Assembly (NCBI RefSeq): GCF_000210295.1
Contig: NC_026742.1
Coordinates: forward strand, 1,240,001-1,304,000
DNA from: Trypanosoma brucei gambiense DAL972
Taxonomy: Eukaryota; Euglenozoa; Kinetoplastea; Trypanosomatida; Trypanosomatidae
DNA length: 64,000 nucleotides
Direction of reading: 5' to 3'
Position numbers and translations under genes: made by a program. Positions within the stretch are counted from its first letter, which is position 1; each line of letters opens with the position of its first letter. The notes under the pieces were generated by a model that was not told the origin of the DNA, did not search any database, and saw nothing but the letters and a program-made list of their open reading frames with translations. This document shows positions 61,504 through 64,000 of the stretch, piece after piece.

Positions 61504-62595
61504 CTACTGCTCCGCGGCAACACCTCTGAAGGGTATCTCAAACCAAATACACCAGTCCTCGATGTCCTGCACAATTGGATGTCTTTCACCATAAAATTTC
61601 TGTGATGTTGTGCGAGCTGAAAGAAGGTGTTCTGCTGCCTCATCGTTTTTATTCACCCACAAAAGATACAAACCCAGTAAAAATTGCGCTCGTGCTGTCG
61701 TTGGATGTGAGATGGTGAGGCGCTCTTTCTGAATGCTAAAAATACCAAACAACATTTTGGATACATCGGCGAGATTTTCCTTTCCAAATGCCCGTGCTGA
61801 GGCGTGGCCGACCTCATGTGTGACTTCATCATCGTCATAACGCTTAACGAGCTTAGCTGCCATCGTTTCATCAACAATGTCTTTGAGTACTCGACGTAAG
61901 TGTTTCAGCCAGATGTTCTTCACCGTATCGTAAAGTGCCATCGCCGCCTCCATGCACGCCTTGGTGGCAAAAACATTGGCCAAGTCAAAATAAGCAAAGG
62001 TTGTCAGTACATGCTCTGGGCCATTCATTACACTTAGATAATACGTGGCGCAGGTTAGGTGCTTAACAGAAACATCTAGTTTATTGTCCGCGGCATACAG
62101 TAGTCCAAATGTCTGGTGGAGTTCCGCTTTTATGGTCGCATCTGCTTCATCTGGATTCTTAAGGATAATAAAGTGCGCAAGGGATAATATTTCCTCCGCA
62201 TTCCCGTAACGTTTCAAAAACTGGTTCGTTCGAGCAAGATGGAAGTGCGCTGGCACAAGCTTTACGCTTCCCTTTCCATAGAACCTCTCCTTCAAGCGAA
62301 GCGTTTTCACGCCTGCCTCCGCTGCTGCCTCTCCGTTTCCCTCCACAAGCAACCGTCTGCTTTCATCCTGTGCGCGCGTCAGCAGCTGCTCAATGACCGC
62401 ACCCACCTTTTCGCGATGCGCCGACCTGGCCGCAAGAGCGTTGATGCCACTAGATGGCGCATCCATTAACTGCATCAACTCGTCAAACTTTGGCTCCAGT
62501 GTTGACCAGCCAACATTGGTGATGTCGAGTGGGTCCACCAACTCCTTGGCGGCTGCACGCGTGGAGGGGAGCACTTTTAAATTGGCGCCTTGCAT
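61504..62595 (-). CDS. TAX-1: ZMYND12/TAX-1-like axonemal TPR protein
   Basis: A 363-residue protein with an ATG at 62593-62595. The middle and C-terminal part forms tetratricopeptide-like helices (HFHLARTNQFLKRYGNAEEIL, IKAELHQTFGLLYAADNK, LTTFAYFDLANVFATKACMEAAMALYD). The C-terminal block ARAQFLLGLYLLWVNKNDEAAEHLLSA ends in ERHPIVQDIEDWCIWFE. It lacks a MYND zinc finger. From memory it matches the T. brucei homologue of human ZMYND12 (TAX-1), a TPR protein associated with TTC29 and inner-arm dynein in flagellar beating and male fertility. TPR-only homology to other families is the alternative. No membrane segments. Confidence 0.82.
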   Translation of the reverse strand: MQGANLKVLPSTRAAAKELVDPLDITNVGWSTLEPKFDELMQLMDAPSSGINALAARSAHREKVGAVIEQLLTRAQDESRRLLVEGNGEAAAEAGVKTLRLKERFYGKGSVKLVPAHFHLARTNQFLKRYGNAEEILSLAHFIILKNPDEADATIKAELHQTFGLLYAADNKLDVSVKHLTCATYYLSVMNGPEHVLTTFAYFDLANVFATKACMEAAMALYDTVKNIWLKHLRRVLKDIVDETMAAKLVKRYDDDEVTHEVGHASARAFGKENLADVSKMLFGIFSIQKERLTISHPTTARAQFLLGLYLLWVNKNDEAAEHLLSARTTSQKFYGERHPIVQDIEDWCIWFEIPFRGVAAEQ

Positions 62596-63348
62596 ATGAC
62601 TTCAAAAACGAAACCCGATATGCCCAGCACGTGTTAATAAAGTAAAATGTAGAGGAGAGTTGGGGTTAGAAATGGTGCGTCCGAGACAAACTTCAACAAG
62701 AGAAAGGTAGGAATCAAGAGAAGAAGCTGCACTCAGTTGGTGTGCCCAAAGAAGGTACCTTCTTTTTAAAGACGCATTCTACCCCCTAAAAAAGCCCTTA
62801 CAAAATATTTCCTCCCTTACGAAGCACCAACTTCTCTGCTACTCCCATCCCCTACACTAATCAACCAATAGAACAAGATGAAATAGAGACTGATGGTTTG
62901 CTGTACCACATGCGCCGATAAACCTACGGAAACGAACTTGAAGGCTTCCCCAAATTGTCACTGCCGCAAAGGTACCAATTTCGCAACCCATCCTCTCGTT
63001 CAAATTCGATGTGAACATCGTTTACTTACGGCATAACAGCTTCTGTCCACTTCAGCGCATGACTACCTATTAAATTACTTATCCGCCGCTTATCATTTAC
63101 TCATTATTGCCGCTACACATCGAGACATTGCCAAAAATGTGGGTGTAAAAAAGAAAGAGTGTGTAATTATTGCAACAGATCAGAAGGTCCAAAATCCTGA
63201 CAGACAAGCGGTTGAGGAACATATGTAGATCGTGAGGTCGCGTGAGCTGTGTGAGCACTCCCCGGCCGTTCAACACGGAAAAAAACTTCTTTAATACTTA
63301 AAACATACTTCAATTAATTCACAGTTAAGGTGATTGCTCTTTTTCGCT
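62596..63348. other. intergenic region
   Basis: No gene seen in 753 bases. Confidence 0.6.
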
Positions 63349-64000
63349 TTAATCGCTGTCATCGAACCTTGTGGTATTACGGTTATTGTCGAAAGAAGGA
63401 GATGGCCGACCAAAGCCACGGCCTCCACGATCCCCAAAGCCACGGCCTCCACGGTCCCCAAAGCCACGGCCTCCACGGTCCCCAAAGCCACGGCCTCCAC
63501 GATCCCCAAAGCCACGGCCTCCACGGTCCCCAAAGCCACGGCCTCCACGATCCCCAAAGCCACGGCCTCCACGATCCCCAAAACCGCGGCCTCCACGGTC
63601 CCCAAAACCACGGCCTCCACGATCACCAAAACCACGGCCTCCACGATCACCAAAACCGCGGCCTCCACGATCCCCAAAACCACGGCCTCCACGGTCCCCA
63701 AAGCCGCGGCCTCCACGATCACCGAAATCACGGCCTCGGCCGCGACCCCGTCCGTTTCCATTTTCATTTCGAATAAACTTTCGAACAGGCTCGTCTTCCC
63801 CCTCCTCGTCATCACCAATGGATCGCTTACCATTGGCATTCTGCGGCACCTCTTCTCCATCACTGTCAGACTCTGGCATAGGTTTCTTGGGAGCAACCTT
63901 TGGTGACCTCTTAGCTGGTTTACGCACGGGCTCATCATCATCACTGTCAGACTCTGGCATAGGTTTCTTGGGAGCAACCTTTGGTGATGCTTTCACTGGT
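63349..64000 (-). CDS. RGG-repeat, acidic-basic repeat protein, partial C-terminus
   Basis: A frame open across the right edge gives the last 217 codons up to the TAA at 63349-63351; the N-terminus lies outside. The visible start has two copies of a SPKVAPKKPMPESDSD motif with Ser/Asp acidic blocks of the type phosphorylated by CK2 (ESDSDDDE, ESDSDGEE). Then comes an acidic stretch (DDEEGEDE), basic RGRGRGR and 13 copies of the octapeptide FGDRGGRG. It ends with RPSPSFDNNRNTTRFDDSD. Arg-Gly-Gly repeats bind RNA and are often arginine-methylated. The mix of acid-serine blocks and RGG repeats resembles trypanosome nucleolar phosphoproteins such as NOPP44/46. Identity cannot be fixed without the N-terminus. 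Confidence 0.85.
   Translation of the reverse strand, partial: PVKASPKVAPKKPMPESDSDDDEPVRKPAKRSPKVAPKKPMPESDSDGEEVPQNANGKRSIGDDEEGEDEPVRKFIRNENGNGRGRGRGRDFGDRGGRGFGDRGGRGFGDRGGRGFGDRGGRGFGDRGGRGFGDRGGRGFGDRGGRGFGDRGGRGFGDRGGRGFGDRGGRGFGDRGGRGFGDRGGRGFGDRGGRGFGRPSPSFDNNRNTTRFDDSD
63406..63731 (-). repeat. 24-bp coding tandem repeat (FGDRGGRG)
   Basis: Thirteen copies of a 24-bp unit encode FGDRGGRG. Copies differ by synonymous changes only, at a few wobble positions (for example CGATC versus CGGTC). The regularity leaves the antisense strand open in more than one frame. Confidence 0.95.

Noticed and set aside
63330..63906. Plus-strand frames of 148 and 190 codons over the RGG repeat
   Set aside because: They are antisense shadows of the 24-bp coding repeat; repeat periodicity keeps several frames open.

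Overview
The window looks like nuclear DNA of a kinetoplastid, most likely Trypanosoma brucei. All recognised coding regions are intronless and all lie on the minus strand across 64 kb, as in one polycistronic transcription unit. Many genes are preceded by a polypyrimidine tract and then an AG, the layout of a spliced-leader trans-splicing acceptor. The families match T. brucei proteins I recognise: a ZMYND12/TAX-1 axonemal protein, a SNAP50 homologue, a mitochondrial phosphate carrier, PACRG and SmF. From memory, the gene set and order resemble chromosome 9 of T. brucei; that is inference. There is one 100-base assembly gap.

Layout, left to right (transcription runs right to left). 1-920: 5' part of a kinesin gene, running off the left edge. 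921-7021: a 6.1 kb gene-poor stretch with a GC-rich patch and a possible degenerate ingi-type reverse transcriptase remnant. 7022-20785: PACRG, a coiled-coil protein, katanin p80, a SNAP50-like transcription factor subunit, a dual-specificity phosphatase, a small Cgr1-type nucleolar protein, a Sec63-like J protein and a pseudokinase. 21119-27483: a mitochondrial Oxa1-type insertase, a LAMTOR2-like roadblock protein, a permuted NlpC/P60-like protein and phosphatidylserine decarboxylase. 27484-31833: a 1449-residue protein made almost wholly of alternating SET-like modules. 32661-45224: a CLEC16A/FPL protein, a kaptin-like protein, a one-helix membrane protein, APC11, a four-helix membrane protein, an ARL2BP/BART protein, a p23 co-chaperone and SmF. 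45225-51219: 6 kb of AT-rich, homopolymer-rich DNA without a credible gene, lying downstream of a small CCCH zinc-finger gene. 51220-64000: that zinc-finger gene, a hypothetical protein, the phosphate carrier, an amino acid permease, CHMP1, CIA2, TAX-1 and the C-terminal part of an RGG-repeat protein running off the right edge.

There is no operon logic as in bacteria, because trypanosome units co-transcribe unrelated genes. Several themes still recur. PACRG, katanin p80, the BART protein, TAX-1 and perhaps the coiled-coil protein point to flagellum and microtubules. PSD, the Oxa1-like protein, the phosphate carrier and CIA2 point to mitochondrial and Fe-S functions. The LAMTOR2-like, kaptin-like, FPL and CHMP1 proteins point to endolysosomal membranes.

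The most unusual items are the SET-module polyprotein, a LysM-like domain fused to SNAP50, a 348-bp element present twice with a single mismatch, a catalytically degenerate P60-like protein, a pseudokinase that lacks an N-lobe, and the two 6 kb gene-poor stretches.
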